Positions 20,066-31,197 of a stretch of 58,000 bases of DNA are shown here, piece after piece (the first letter of the stretch is position 1; each line of letters begins with the position of its first letter). This stretch comes from Adiantum capillus-veneris (lineage: Eukaryota > Streptophyta > Polypodiopsida > Polypodiales > Pteridaceae), in assembly GCA_014529385.2 (NCBI GenBank), contig CM043952.1, positions 63,914,870-63,972,869 on the forward strand. Direction: 5' to 3'. Below the pieces are notes generated by a model. That model had not been told where the DNA came from and did not search any database. It saw only the letters and a program-made list of their open reading frames with translations. The position numbers and the translations under genes were made by a program.

Positions 20066-20265
20066 CCCTTCCTCTTCATCATTACTCTCAAGCATCCATC
20101 TCTCTTGGATGAAAACTTTGTTATGGTGGTGTGTTGTTTGCGTCCTAGCCGCTGAAGCTAGGTGGTGCCCCCTGTTTGCTTTACCATGATAGGCTCGAGG
20201 CGCGCCATTCGGTCCCCGGTGTTTTAGAGGCCGTCGGGGGTTCGGGGTTCGCTTTGCTCCCGTCA
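19989..20265 (+). repeat. 3' LTR of element A, part 3 of 3
   Basis: Matches about 3354-3626 of the 5' LTR, including the (CT)n tract (20009-20060), and ends TTGCTCCCGTCA. The next bases are element C pol. Confidence 0.92.
20009..20060 (+). repeat. (CT)n microsatellite, element A 3' LTR
   Basis: About 26 CT units, against about 21 in the 5' LTR at 3371-3412. Confidence 0.95.
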
Positions 20266-20266
20266 A

Positions 20267-21374
20267 TGGCACTACCGGCTTGGGCATATGAGTACCAAAG
20301 GAAGTCAAATCCTTCAAACAAAGAAGCTTATACCAAGTTTAAAAGAGGTGGACTTAGACTTCTATGAAGATTGTGCTTATGGTAAACAAAAGAGGATAAA
20401 TTTTCAAAAATCAAGAAATGAGAAAAATAAAATACTTGAGTTGATTCATTCTGGTGTTTGGGGTCCTGCAAGTACACCATCACTTGGTGGCTCATTGTAC
20501 TATGTAACATCTAGATGATGCGACTAGAGAATCATGGGTTTATGTAATGATGAATAAATACGATGTGTTTTTCATATTTCAAACATAGAAAGCCTTTGTG
20601 GAGAATGAAATAAGTACCAAGGTTAAATACCTTAGATCCAACAATGGAGGCAAATATTGCAACCAAGCTTTTGAAAGCTTTTGTGCTAACAATGGCAGGA
20701 GGCAAAAGACAACCCCAAGGACACCTCAGCAAAATGGAACTTTGAAAAGGATGAACAGGACAATCATGGAGCAAGCACGAAGCATGCGGCTACATGCAGG
20801 CCTACCGCTTGAGTTTTGGGCAAAAGTAGTAAGTACGTCTGTGTACTTAATCAACCGGTCACCCTCAAAGGCATTGGAAGGGGAAGTTCCAGAGGAGACA
20901 TGGATAGGTAAACCAGTGAGCTATTCATTTCCCAAAGTGTTTGGGTGCGAGGCTTTCATGCACATAGATAGAAGCCTAAGTTCAAAGCTAGATGCAAAGT
21001 CCAAAAAGTGTTTCTTCATTGGCTATGGACAAGGTGACTTTGGGTATCGTCTATGGAATCCTAAAGATGGTAAAATATTTACGAGTAGGGATCTAATTTT
21101 TAAGGAACAAAATATGTACAAAGATTACTTGGAAAGAAAACAAACAAAAGAAACAGGTGATGAGTACATGGAGCTTGAGGACAATGAAGGCTCAAGGAGT
21201 GCAAATGGTGACAACATACAACAATGTCAACCAAATGAGGAGATTCAACCTATTCTCCAAAGGTCTACAAGAGCAAGTGGACCTCCAGAAATGTTTATTC
21301 CTTCCTTCAACCATCTCTTCATCTCAGATTCTAGAGAGCCGGAATCATACAAGGAAACTATGCAACACGAATAG
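20267..21374 (+). pseudogene. Element C integrase, catalytically dead
   Basis: Starts WHYRLGHMSTKGSQIL (GAG-pre-integrase), then the zinc finger region and core. All three DDE residues are replaced. Copia HxDxWGP is HSGVWGP, RSDNGGEY is RSNNGGKY, and NGxxERMNRT is NGTLKRMNRT. There is a frameshift near 20510, a stop at 20588-20590, and then an open stretch to 21374 (RSPSKALEGEVPEETW, FPKVFGCEAF, KKCFFIGYG) with an acidic tail. Two of the three active-site changes and the extra Glu-to-Lys are G-to-A on this strand, as expected from cytosine deamination of methylated silenced DNA. Confidence 0.88.
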
Positions 21375-22528
21375 ATAAAGAGCATGCAAGGGGAGATGAA
21401 CTCATTACATTGCAACCAAACATGGGAGTTGGTTGAGTTGCCTAAGGTAAGCGGACACTTTAGAATAAATGGGTGTACAAGCTGAAGGAAGAAGAATGTG
21501 GGAAGAAAAGGTACAAGTCTAGTCTTGTGGTAAAAGGGTTTTCTCAAAAGAAAGGTATTGACTTCAATGAAATATTTTCTCATGTTGTAAAAATGAACTC
21601 AATTAGGCTTGTCTTAAGCCTTGTGGCTACTCATGATTTAAATCTTGAGAAAATGGTAAATATGGTATTCCCTCATGGTGACTTAGAGGAGGAAATTTAC
21701 ATGCTTCAACCGAAGGGTTATATAGTAAAAGGTAAGGAAAAAATGGTTTTCAGATTAAAGAAAAGCTTGTATGGTTTAAAGCAAGCATCAAGACAGTGGT
21801 ACTTGAAGCTAGATCGATGGATGTTGGATCATGGATTCACAAGATGCAATTTAGATCACTGCGTCTACACAAAAGATTTGGGAGATGGGAAGTTCATCAT
21901 CCTAATGTTGTATGTTGATGACATGCTGATTGCAAGTGCTAACATGCATGATTTCAAAGACCTAAAAGAGGATCTCTCTAAATATTTTTCAATTAAAGAT
22001 TTAGGTGCTGCAAAGAGGATACTTGGTATAAAGATACCAAGAGACAAGACGAAGAAGACAATGAAGCTATCTCAAGAGAATTACATCAAGAAGGTACTAG
22101 AAAGGTTTTTAATGCAAAATGCAAAAATGATGTCTACACCTTTGGTTGGTCACTTTAAACTAACCAAGGATATGTGTCCGAAAACACAAGAGAAGATAGC
22201 CTATATGTCTAAAGTTCCATATGCTACAGCGAAAGGTTCTCTTATGTATGATATGGTATGGACAAGGCCAGACATTTCACATGCAATGGGAGTTGTAAGT
22301 AGGTTCATGGACAACCTAGGTAAAGAGCATTGGCAAGCTATGAAGTGGATACTTAGGTATTTGAGAGGGACAACAACGAATGCTTTGTATTTTGGAGGAA
22401 CTGATATTTTTCTTCAAGGGTATGCTAATGTAGATATGGCAAGTGACAAAGATACTCAAAGGAGCACTACTGGATATGTCTTCACGATTAGAGGCACAAC
22501 AGTAAGCTGGGATTCAAAGCTACAGTAG
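21375..22528 (+). pseudogene. Element C reverse transcriptase (Copia) and start of RNase H
   Basis: Copia RT: TWELVELP in the linker, then KLKEEECGKKRYKSSLVVKG, GDLEEEIYMLQPKGY, SLYGLKQASRQWY, the catalytic box YVDD (LMLYVDDMLIAS) and RPDISHAMGVVSRFM. The conserved D-V-K-T-A-F-L-H-G-D segment reads VNMVFPHGD, so the region ahead of YVDD is damaged. RNase H begins with SDKDTQRSTTGYVF; the first catalytic Asp region (YANVDMA) is altered. The frame stops at 22526-22528. Domain order and spacing match the Copia class (integrase before RT). Confidence 0.9.
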
Positions 22529-22836
22529 GTGGTCTCACTTTCTACCATGGAAGCAAAGTATGTAGCAATGAGACAGAGGCAAGCAAAGAAATTTTGTGGC
22601 TTCATAGATTCTTAGAAGAGCTTGGATTCAAACGATACAATTATGTCTTGTACATAGCCAAAGTGCTATCCATCTTGCAAAGAACTCAGCCTTTCATTCA
22701 TGGGGCAAAGCATATTGAGGTGAGATATCAGTTCATACGTACTCTTTTGGAAGAGGGACACCTAGAGCTAGGAAAGGTGCATACAAGTGAAATCCTACAG
22801 ACATGCTTACAAAGGTGGTCAACAAGGATAAGTTGA
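22529..22836 (+). pseudogene. Element C RNase H remainder
   Basis: Continues past the stop with VVSLSTMEAKY (normally ALSTTEAEY) in the same phase, shifts phase near 22590, and then reads LWLHRFLEELGFK and the end motif GAKHIEVRYQFIR. The catalytic Glu of AEY is Lys here, again a G-to-A type change. Stops and a frameshift make it non-functional. It ends about 95 bp before the 3' LTR. Confidence 0.8.
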
Positions 22837-22920
22837 GCTTTTGCTCATCTTCAATCGGCGTTCAAGAATAAGAAGCCAGGATGGAAAGCAGTCATAGGTT
22901 TGTTTTGGAGATCAGTCTCC

Positions 22921-22931
22921 AAGTGGGAGAT
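22921..22931 (+). other. Polypurine tract of element C
   Basis: AAGTGGGAGAT just before the LTR start TGTTAAGTA. Confidence 0.65.
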
Positions 22932-23645
22932 TGTTAAGTACGGAGCCTGATTTACCTCTTGTAATTTTCTATATTGTAAGATCCCCGTTATGAGGAGAAG
23001 CCATCGTGGCGTGAAGAAAAATCACTCACTAGAAACCAAAATTTTCACGGCCAGTCTTGAGCCAAAATATTCCTTTTTGCTGGAATATTATGGCTGGACG
23101 GCGGCCAAAAATTGGTCGGAAAACAACTGATCGTTTGGTCCGTTGATCGGTGGCCGGTGGTCAGTGGTCGAAAGTCAATGGCCGGTGGCCGGTTCAAAGG
23201 CAGACTTGTCTTCTCAAGGGCGGCCACACATGGGCGGATTGGAGAGTCTATTTGGACTTGTTGTCTACAAAAGAGCGGCTACACACGGCTCCCTATCATG
23301 AGAGAGGGTAGCTCTTTTGGCCTATAAAAGGAGGCCATTTCTACACATTTTGAAGTATGAAGTTGATGCAACAAGGTGGGCGTGAGGTGGTGAGAGTGAA
23401 GCAATGTGGGAGCTCTATTAAGGGTATAATCCCTTTGTAACTTATTTCTTGTTTGAAGTACTAAATCCATTGAGTGACTGCTTTCCCGTGGATGTAGCCC
23501 ACATTGGGTGAACCACGTATATCACATGTGCTCTCTCTCTCTGTCTCTCTCTTTCTACTCTATAATGTCTCATGTGTAATAATTTGTCTCTCTCCATTAA
23601 GTAAACTACTCGTTCATCTACTTAGCTATGTCCTATTTCCTAACA
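22932..23645 (+). repeat. 3' LTR of element C (714 bp)
   Basis: TGTTAAGTACGG...TTTCCTAACA, the same family as the LTRs of D but more diverged, with a shorter GGCCGGT region and an interrupted CT tract (about 23530-23553). TATA box TATAAAAG at 23323-23330. Confidence 0.92.
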
Positions 23646-24307
23646 CTTCAAACATAAAGATGCTCATTTGGGCCATCCAATTTTGGATAATCCAAATGAG
23701 CCTATTTATTTTGACTTGCATAAAACATATCAAATATCAATTGCATTTTAAAAAGTGTACAAAATTAATAATAGTAAACTTTGAAATTACATGTCACACC
23801 TTGCATAATTTGAAGCATAAAACAAAAATACTTAAATTTAGTTACAAAAAAATCCAAAGTTCCAAATGAGTTTTATATACAAATCATGCGAGTTTGTTGT
23901 GCCATATATGCACTTGTAAAAGGGGACCAAAACAAAATATCTATCAATCTAAGTCCTCATCTTCCTTGTCCTCCTCATCCTTGTCCAGAGGTACAGAAGT
24001 TTGATCGCTCCGACTCTACAACAACCAAAATCAAATTAGATAAATCAATAACCCAAAATGATTATTAGAATACTCATTAACTATGCTTATCTCTTGTAGA
24101 GATATGATTACTGAGTCAAATTGCTGATGAGAGATATGATGGTTTTCTAGCAACCATCACCAAGTATGAAACTATGTGTGTCTCTCTTAATACTTCACCA
24201 TATCTTTAGAAGGAAGGGTTACAGTGATATTTTTCTACGTTAAAAATAACCAAAAGTTTCATAAACTAAAACATCTTCTATGTAGAACTTGCACAATTAA
24301 AAAATAC

Positions 24308-25260
24308 TTATATATTTATCTTTTTGTGTTGCTTTGCCTCCCGAACCATAGTGCGTGGGATTTTGTCTAGCTTGAGCATTGCGTTGTTGTTTGTGGGATG
24401 AGCTTGTTGTGTCTTCTTAATTAATCCTTTCTTGCAACGCCCACTCCCATCTTCCATGCCACATAATAGCTCCTCTTTGGATTTGCAAGACTTGGTTGGC
24501 CGTGGCATGCCGTACACTTGATTGCTTGTCTTTTAGAAATTTTTTGATATATTCTTCTAGACATTGCATCAAGAAATGATCATTAGAGGCATTTGAAAAT
24601 CAAGCATGCAACACTTCCTCGACATAGCATGCATGTATAAGAATCTACAAGTGGGTGCATTGAAATGTCCTATCTTGTGTAGTGTCAAAATAAACCTCCC
24701 CACCATACTTAACCCTGTAGTATACTAGTAGCCCTTGTGCGTATCTGGAACAAACGTGTCAGTGTCCTTGTCCTCTACAATTGGAGTGGCATGCTCTAAA
24801 ATAGGTGACTTTGTTCTCTCTAGCACCAAAACAGGTGTCCCGATAGGATTCCCAGTCACTCCACCTATCACGACGGTTGCTACTCTAAGATGAACACTAT
24901 CGTGCATTGTTGGAAGATGTTCATCAACCACCTGTAGATTTTCCATGAGGCTCGTGTGATACAGGAGTCAAATGGAATGGTGTGGGTCCCTGCCATGGAA
25001 GAGAGGTGGGTCGGTAAGAAGGTGTGGTAGAAGGCGGTGCTATCAATGCAAGGCTTTGAACATATGGAGTCTCTCCCTAACTTCCCCATGGTGTGGTCTG
25101 TTGTGAAAGACCATAGGCCCCGCTAGCTGCTGTGGAGTGTAGCAACCAAAAAATCCCTGCATTGAACACAGGTACTCCTCTTGTAAAGTGAGGGCATGCT
25201 ACATGTCCGGATCTATCACTGACAGAGAAACCTGAGTAGATAGATTAGACCCACCATAAC
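24308..25260 (-). pseudogene. Decayed minus-strand coding-like segment, unrecognised
   Basis: Read on the minus strand, three phases in turn give protein-like stretches. One holds YGGSNLSTQVSLSVIDPDM followed, after a stop, by QEEYLCSMQGFFGCYTPQQ. The next is Pro-rich: IAPPSTTPSYRPTSLPWQG. The last is VVDEHLPTMHDSVHLRVATV with an acidic continuation (VEDKDTDTFVPD), and later MPRPTKSCKSKEELLCGM. The pattern suits a frameshifted transposase or regulatory gene, but I cannot name a family. Confidence 0.25.
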
Positions 25261-25848
25261 CGTAAGAGGGGCATGCCTACAAATAACAGAAAGAAATCTA
25301 CACTCAAGCTTATCTTTACTACTAGCTGCATATAGACCTAGATCCATTACTTGGACTTACAGCCTCAAGAGTAGAGTCCACTAGATTAAACAAAAACGAG
25401 GAGTTTAAGATCCCTTTACAAGATTAAGGCCATAACGGCTCCATGACTTATCAACATGATTAACAAAACATAAGTTGATGATAGTGATGGAGATATCCTC
25501 TATGTCGTTCTTTTTCTACTTCAATAGCCAACAAGAGCTCTACAAAACTTCTCTCTTGATTTTCATTCTTCTCGCTTGAGATGATCTCAAGAGCTCTCCA
25601 AGGCTCCCTCTTTGTGATTCTCTGAATGCAAACCGGCTTGCTCTTGTTTCCTTCAATTGCCATCAAGAGATCCTAAAGCTCCCTCCTCTATTTTCTCTCA
25701 AAATCTGTATGGTTTGCACCCCTTTTCTTCATGCCTTGCCTATCTTGGACTTACTTCCTTAGCTAGTTAGTAGAGAGAGATAGAGAGAGACCTCCCATGC
25801 CTTCCTCTTCTAAAAACCGCGGGCTTACTTCTCCATTACATGCCTTGC

Positions 25849-25850
<2 letters not shown>

Positions 25851-25912
<62 letters not shown>
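25851..25912 (+). repeat. (CA)31 microsatellite
   Basis: Uninterrupted CA dinucleotides followed by GAGAGTAG. Confidence 0.97.
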
Positions 25913-25915
<3 letters not shown>

Positions 25916-26489
25916 AGTAGCCTTGAAGGACTGAGATCAAGAGAGCATTAGAGATTCCCAACCTACTCTCCTCACCATGCCAAGCCACAAGCTTCCATCT
26001 TCATACATTGCCAAACCACGCTATTTTCCCTTGACCTTCACGTTCTCCTCTCCTTATTGCATGCCCAAAAAAACCATTTTTACATCTATAGCATCCCCTC
26101 TCTAAGCAATGCCGGCACCATCATTGCTAGGGCTGTGGGAAACTAGTTTGATGCTGCGGCATGGTGACTTGTAGCACGACATCAAAACCCACCAAAAATG
26201 GTACCAAAGAGGGCACAATACCATGCTGGGTAACTCTTGGCACAACATTGAGCTTGTTTCAGCACTACCAAGTGTGCCATGAGCTCTTTCATCTCCTTTG
26301 CTCTCCCTGCTCGTTGCTCACACGATGGCATCTCTCTTTTTCATTCTCCCTTTACACCCATTAAATCTTATTCTACTCAATGGGTGGCCAACCTATGGGT
26401 GGCCTTGCCATTTCCACAGCTCTTATGGGCATCATCCCTTGGGTGGCTAATTCTCTTGAGGTCATGGGCGTCCCTCTTTTGATTTCATA

Positions 26490-26620
26490 TAGGCACCACA
26501 TTTGGCATATCTATCAGCCAAGGCATCACATTTGGCATTGCCTAGCAGCCAAGGCACCACATTTGGCATATCTATCAGCCAAACCATCACATTTGGCATG
26601 CACATCAACCAAGGCATTGC
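26490..26620 (+). repeat. Tandem repeat, ~29-32 bp unit, four to five copies
   Basis: The word ACATTTGGCATATCTATCAG followed by CCAAGGCATC recurs at about 26499, 26529, 26560 and 26590 with substitutions (GCATTGCCTAGCAGCC and GCATGCACATCAACC variants). A further diverged copy lies near 26778 (ATTTGGCATGTATATCAAC). It is not part of any recognised element. Confidence 0.8.
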
Positions 26621-28079
26621 CTAGCAGCACATTCGACACACAAAGCTCATCAAGAACTCGATGGGCTTTCATAAAGGCACCTTGTTTGACTACATATCAA
26701 CCAAAGCAATGCTAAAGCACTGTATTGAGCCTAGATCCAGTGCCAAGCCATCCAAAACTCTCTTTCCATTTCTCTATTTGGCATGTATATCAACTAAACT
26801 AGTGTTGAGCTAAATTATTGCCAACCGAGCATACCCAGCTATCAATGCACTGCAAGAGATGACATCACGGACAAAATTTGTCCTTGAGCACTTACTGATC
26901 TACTAAGTGCACCATATTTGAGAACTTGGTCGAAGCCCAAAATTTCCCAATTGGCACACTCATCAAGGCAACCAACCTGGCACAAAACTAGCCCTTGGGG
27001 AAGCTTCACCTGGCAATATCTTGGCAACCAAAAATTCAATTGCTAATCTGAAAGGATTGTGTACTCCACAAGATGAGAACTTTAGGTCCATGCATTCATA
27101 CCAGCTTTGACACTTCATCAGTAGCTATCTACCCTGGTACGGATTTGCAAACCATCCCAACTTCAAAATATTATAACTTTCACACCGTAGCTCCAATTGA
27201 CAAGCCGTAAAGATAGGCATACTGATCTGTTTGAGCACTATAGTTCTAGTCCATAAACTTACATTAGTAATGGATTTAAACATACTTACTTTTAGCATTA
27301 AGAACATAGTTTATGGCCATTTAAAGCCACATGTGGCATACATTTAGCACTCGCTTGTTACCAATCCTTAATCGCTGCTCAATAAACATATAGTCTTCAA
27401 TTAAGCCTAATGGAAATCATTTCATTCTTTTTTTTATCATGGAAGCGGAGCTGAACAACATCCACCCCCTCTGAGCATGCACAGCCTCCGGTCTGTGCTA
27501 CAATCCTATCCAAACTACAAGCAAGAACTTGTAATGGATAATCATTGCCCCATTGTGAGCATACTTGGAAAATTTTTCCAACCTGTGGTGCTACTATAAT
27601 GTAAACTCCCCTAGGATCATAGGGAAAGCACAATAATTTTTTATCAGTAGAGCATAAGCATGACATTACAAGAAACTTGGACTCACTTTTGGCTTTTAGT
27701 TCTAGAGAGAGTGTGTGTTGCTTGACCAGTGAGGAAGAGGATTATGTTACGTTGGAAATTGGCATTTTGGATCCAAACTCCTTTAGAAAAAACTAAGAAA
27801 ATAATACTTTTGTTCTTCAAATTATACAATGTCACACTCTCAAAGCATAAACTCCATAAGTCTTACTAAGTATGTATCGACAAATTTCAAAACTTGCATT
27901 GAAGACTCTAGTATCTAAGTTCCTACTCAGTTTTTGCTTTGAGTAGAACTACTTCCCTCTCAAAATTCTCTTCCATGTGTCATATTTGCGTTCTAGTGCA
28001 CACCATGAATACCTCTCGAAGTCCTAGCACTACCATTGACTCTGTTAGCATTTTTAACAGTTATACTACAAATGATCAG

Positions 28080-28760
28080 GCATGGACACCATCTAGAATA
28101 ACTATCAAAAGTTGGGTACTATTGCAGACAAGGAGGAGGAAGAGGAGGCAAACAATGATTTCATGAAGGCTTTCAAGGACAAGATAAAGAGTTTAAAATG
28201 TGTGCACAAAGCAAGCGGGTGAAAGAGGTCCTCATACAACATACTTTCTAGCATGCAGACTTAAGGTTGCAAACATCTCCTCCTAGTTTTCCACGGCGTC
28301 GACCCAACTGTAAGTTATTTTGAGCATATCTCATTTAGTGCATGATTATGTTTGCAGATTGAGGGTTGATATCATCTTTGGTATGTTACAGATATTTATC
28401 CATCAAACGGGACAGACTGGAAACCAATTGAGAGCATAGTTGGGGTTTTTGATGCTTTCCATGCATTTATTGGTGAGCAAATGTACCAAGGAAGATAGCA
28501 CAAGGAGCTTGCAGAAAATGGATTTTCTTTTAAATGATATGTCATATTTGGAACCCAAAATATCCTCTAGTTGGGGTCATGTAACTTCTTTGCCACTTCC
28601 ATCCTTTGACATCAAGGATTGGTCTTTGCCAGCTTTCCAAACTAGTGAAAGCTTCAAGAATAGGTTGTTTCAAGATCTCATACAAAAGTCCCTCAAGTAT
28701 TCTATTGATACAAAGATTGTTAGGCTCAATCTATTTATGCTTGTGATGTTTCTGTAGATT
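28080..28760 (+). pseudogene. Decayed plus-strand coding-like segment, unrecognised
   Basis: Contains EEEEEEANNDFMKAFKDKI, then after several stops DIYPSNGTDWKPIESIVGVF and FDAFHAFIGEQMYQGR, and a 105-codon frame (28440-28757). The stretches switch phase and hold many stops. I see no motif that names it; it could be a host pseudogene or part of a transposon. Confidence 0.2.
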
Positions 28761-29041
28761 TCTTCTTTGATGAGCAAATAAGAACTTCTACAACAATGTT
28801 CATTTGCAAGTCTCAGAGCTGTTTGGAATTTTTAGATGATAATAATGATAGGAAATAGTCACAAAAAAGTGGACTTGTCCATAGAGCTACTCGTGCAAGA
28901 GTGAGCTCGGTTGCCTTCTTATAGTACATGTATGCCATATGTGGATTTGTGAGTGAGACGAATTGGTCTCAAAAAGGTTTATGCAATTTTTTATTACGAT
29001 CCACGGGTCTTGTCTTGCTTCTCTTTGTCATGGTTGGAGAG

Positions 29042-29979
29042 TGTTTGCGGGTCGCCGCGACGGACGTCCATAGCATAGCTCTCAAGCATCAACATAAAAT
29101 TATCGATACAGGGGAAGCGACTCGAATGAGGCATGGAAACTCACTAGGGTGTCAATCCTAATGAAGTGAACTCGAAGAGATGCAACTACTAACTCTACAA
29201 GAAAATCAATCGCACTACAGCCAAGTAATATGCCTATGTCCTTCTACACAGCTCTACAGTCATCACGCCCGTTCACCATGAAAATCATATCGGAATCGCA
29301 TGAAACTTGAAGGGAAGCTACAGGGGACTATCAAGAACATATCCTATCACTGTCACAGCATTCTAGAGAGGTACAAAGATCACGATCGTTCGTCCCACAG
29401 TACGCAAAAACAATAAACGGATGATCCTAAAGGGTCGTTTTTGGGTCCCTAAAGCCTCTCCTAGGGTCAAAACAACATAAAACACGCATATAAACACTCA
29501 AAACAACGATTTAAGGCCTAAACGGATGCGTTTGAAACCTTCACCGAATCTTGAATGCTTACACTTGAATGAAAGAGCAAAGTAAGAGGAACACAATGCA
29601 AGAAACAAAACTGAATTTGGATTACCGTAGCCCCAGAAGCGATGATTACATGTTGGAGCAAAGAGGTAGCTCTCTGTACGTAACGCAGTAGTCCCTTATC
29701 TTCAAAAAATAATCTCCCTTTCCCACTAACCTTAGTGTATTATATACCTAGGGCTTTCTAAAGTGGCCAGCGGACAACTTCTCATGGACCTTTACATACA
29801 TCATTGGAAAAATTACGTCTTTGACTCAGACTTGACATAGACTATTGTCATTAGGCTTTTACAGGGTTTGATGTATTAAACATCGGAAAAATAATGTAAC
29901 CACATCAAAACTTTGGCCGGCTGACCCAACGGGCACCTTGGCTAGGTGGGCACTTGTATGTTGTTATCACCTCCAAACA
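29042..29979 (-). repeat. 3' LTR of element E (938 bp)
   Basis: Minus-strand ends are TGTTTGGAGG...CCGCAAACA. The inner end is set by the polypurine tract. The outer end is set by alignment with the U5 end of F (shared GCATGGAAAC...CTAG...GGTGTCAA, seen on the plus strand near 29131 in E, and as its complement near 40668-40697 in F) and by the matching length (938 against 936). A TATA-like ATTATATACC (29740-29749, plus strand) mirrors GGTATATAAG of F. The flank GAGAG (29037-29041) is the candidate target duplication; its partner is outside the window. Confidence 0.8.
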
Positions 29980-29995
29980 CTCCCCCCCTTCCTAG
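29980..29995 (-). other. Polypurine tract of element E
   Basis: CTAGGAAGGGGGGAG (minus strand) abuts the LTR start. A near-copy lies at 30104-30117 (AAGGAAGGGGGGAG). Confidence 0.8.
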
Positions 29996-31197
29996 CTCGT
30001 GTCATCCCTTGACACGACCTTGTGCAGTCTTGTCATAGGGTTGTCTTCGTCTTTGTCTTCAAGGTTGGTCTTCATCTTGGGAAGCCCGTTGTCATTGATG
30101 ACACTCCCCCCTTCCTTGAGTGATGCATAGCTGTCATGTGGTTGATACATGATTTGCGCTTTGATTATCGAGGCAACTTTTCTTCTTGTTGTGCATTCGC
30201 CTCTTGGTTGTCAACTTAGCCACCGTAAAGATGGATATTGAAGTGTTTGATCGTGTAGAAATGATCCTCCTTGTGGCGTGGACTTTATGATGGATATTCT
30301 TTCAAGGTCCACTGTAATTTGAGTTGTTTGCAATAGGTCACCAATGTTGAAGCACTGTGTGAGCTATTTTTGATTGTTGTGGATAGCTCGCTTGCTAAAT
30401 TTCTCATTGCTTGATGTTGTAGGCCATTCTTTGACTTGCCATTGTTGGATGGAGCTTTGTTGTCACCCTTGAAGATAAAAGATGCTCTTGATAAGCATAT
30501 GGAGACCTGCTGTTTTTGCTCCAAGTTGTTGTTGATTGATTTGGGTAGCCCTTTCCTTATTGTTGATGTAGAAGGAATATATACAAGAAGTTGATGATGA
30601 GGTCTATATTAGGGTCTTCAAACCCTGATGACCAAAGGGAAAAAACCCGGTGGAAAAAAAGTGCCTTGGTATACGCTCTTATTGGAGTTGAACACTTGGA
30701 AGTTGAGTACATGTTCATGCAAGGTGAGTGCTTGGGAGAAGTAAAGTAAGAGTGCGTAATGCAAGTGCCAATTATGGGACACTCTATATGCACACAAGAG
30801 TTCTTTCAAGAAAATCATGCGGTGTGAAAAATGAGTTGTTGGGTGCTTCAAGGAACAAATGTAGCACATGTGATATCCAAGGACATCTCAATAGCTTCCA
30901 CATTTCCAAGAAGGGTTTTTAATGTTGAAGCTTCTCCACTCATTACTTTCTATGCATAGTGCGTGAGTGTCTTTTGGACTCTCTTCTTCACTTCACCAAA
31001 CTTAAAATACATAGACTTGGACTCTTATGCTCACCTATACCAGCATGAGCGACACAACATAAATATGCTCAACTCCTCCACCTTGAGCAGTACCTAGAAT
31101 AGCTAAGACTCGAGAATATTACTTGAAGCTTTGGGACTAATGCCTTGCTCATTTAGTGGCTCAGCTGCCCAACTCTGGACTTTTATGCCATGTATTT
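29996..31197 (-). other. Element E 3' noncoding region
   Basis: About 1.2 kb between tail ORF and polypurine tract. It holds a second polypurine-like tract (30104-30117) followed by TGTCATC, and only short frames. No counterpart of F's ORF3 and no ACGCGT-centred palindrome is present. Confidence 0.6.

Larger units (their letters stand above)
2053..20265 (+). mobile_element. Element A: Tat-like Ty3/Gypsy LTR retrotransposon, internally deleted and interrupted
   Basis: A has a 1574-bp 5' LTR (2053-3626), internal region 3627-8013, and a 3' LTR broken into three pieces (8014-9007, 10956-11260, 19989-20265) by insertions D and B. LTR ends are TGATGG...CCGTCA. Gag, protease, RT and integrase are recognisable but broken; most of RNase H and the integrase zinc finger are deleted. 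It sits inside element C, whose pol frame stops at 2052 and resumes at 20267. The target duplication is weak: GTGG on the left against ATGG on the right. With the two nested insertions removed A would be about 7.5 kb. Confidence 0.9.
20266..23645 (+). mobile_element. Element C: decayed Ty1/Copia (family 1), 3' half
   Basis: From the GAG-pre-integrase motif to the end of the 3' LTR. Its left part is at 1963-2052 and perhaps 1-78. All pol domains are recognisable but broken by stops, frameshifts and catalytic-site changes. It was the first element of this nest to land, since A is inside it and D and B are inside A. The right flank after the LTR is CTTCA (23646-23650); the matching left flank is not in the window. 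Confidence 0.9.
23646..29041. other. AT-rich intergenic stretch with decayed coding-like scraps
   Basis: No LTR pair, no catalytic domain and no gene with convincing codon structure. Short frames exist on both strands but none is long or recognisable. Two areas look like decayed coding DNA: the minus strand of 24308-25260 and the plus strand of about 28080-28760. A (CA)n tract and a ~30-bp tandem repeat lie in the middle. The right edge is the insertion site of element E (GAGAG at 29037-29041). Confidence 0.5.

Noticed and set aside
19791-20189. 132-codon frame rich in Cys-Val and Leu-Ser runs
   Set aside because: Translation of GT and CT microsatellites in the LTRs of B and A.
28440-28757. 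Host gene exon
   Set aside because: Open for 105 codons, but flanking phases are full of stops and no splice-consistent neighbours or motif were found; kept only as a low-confidence decayed segment.
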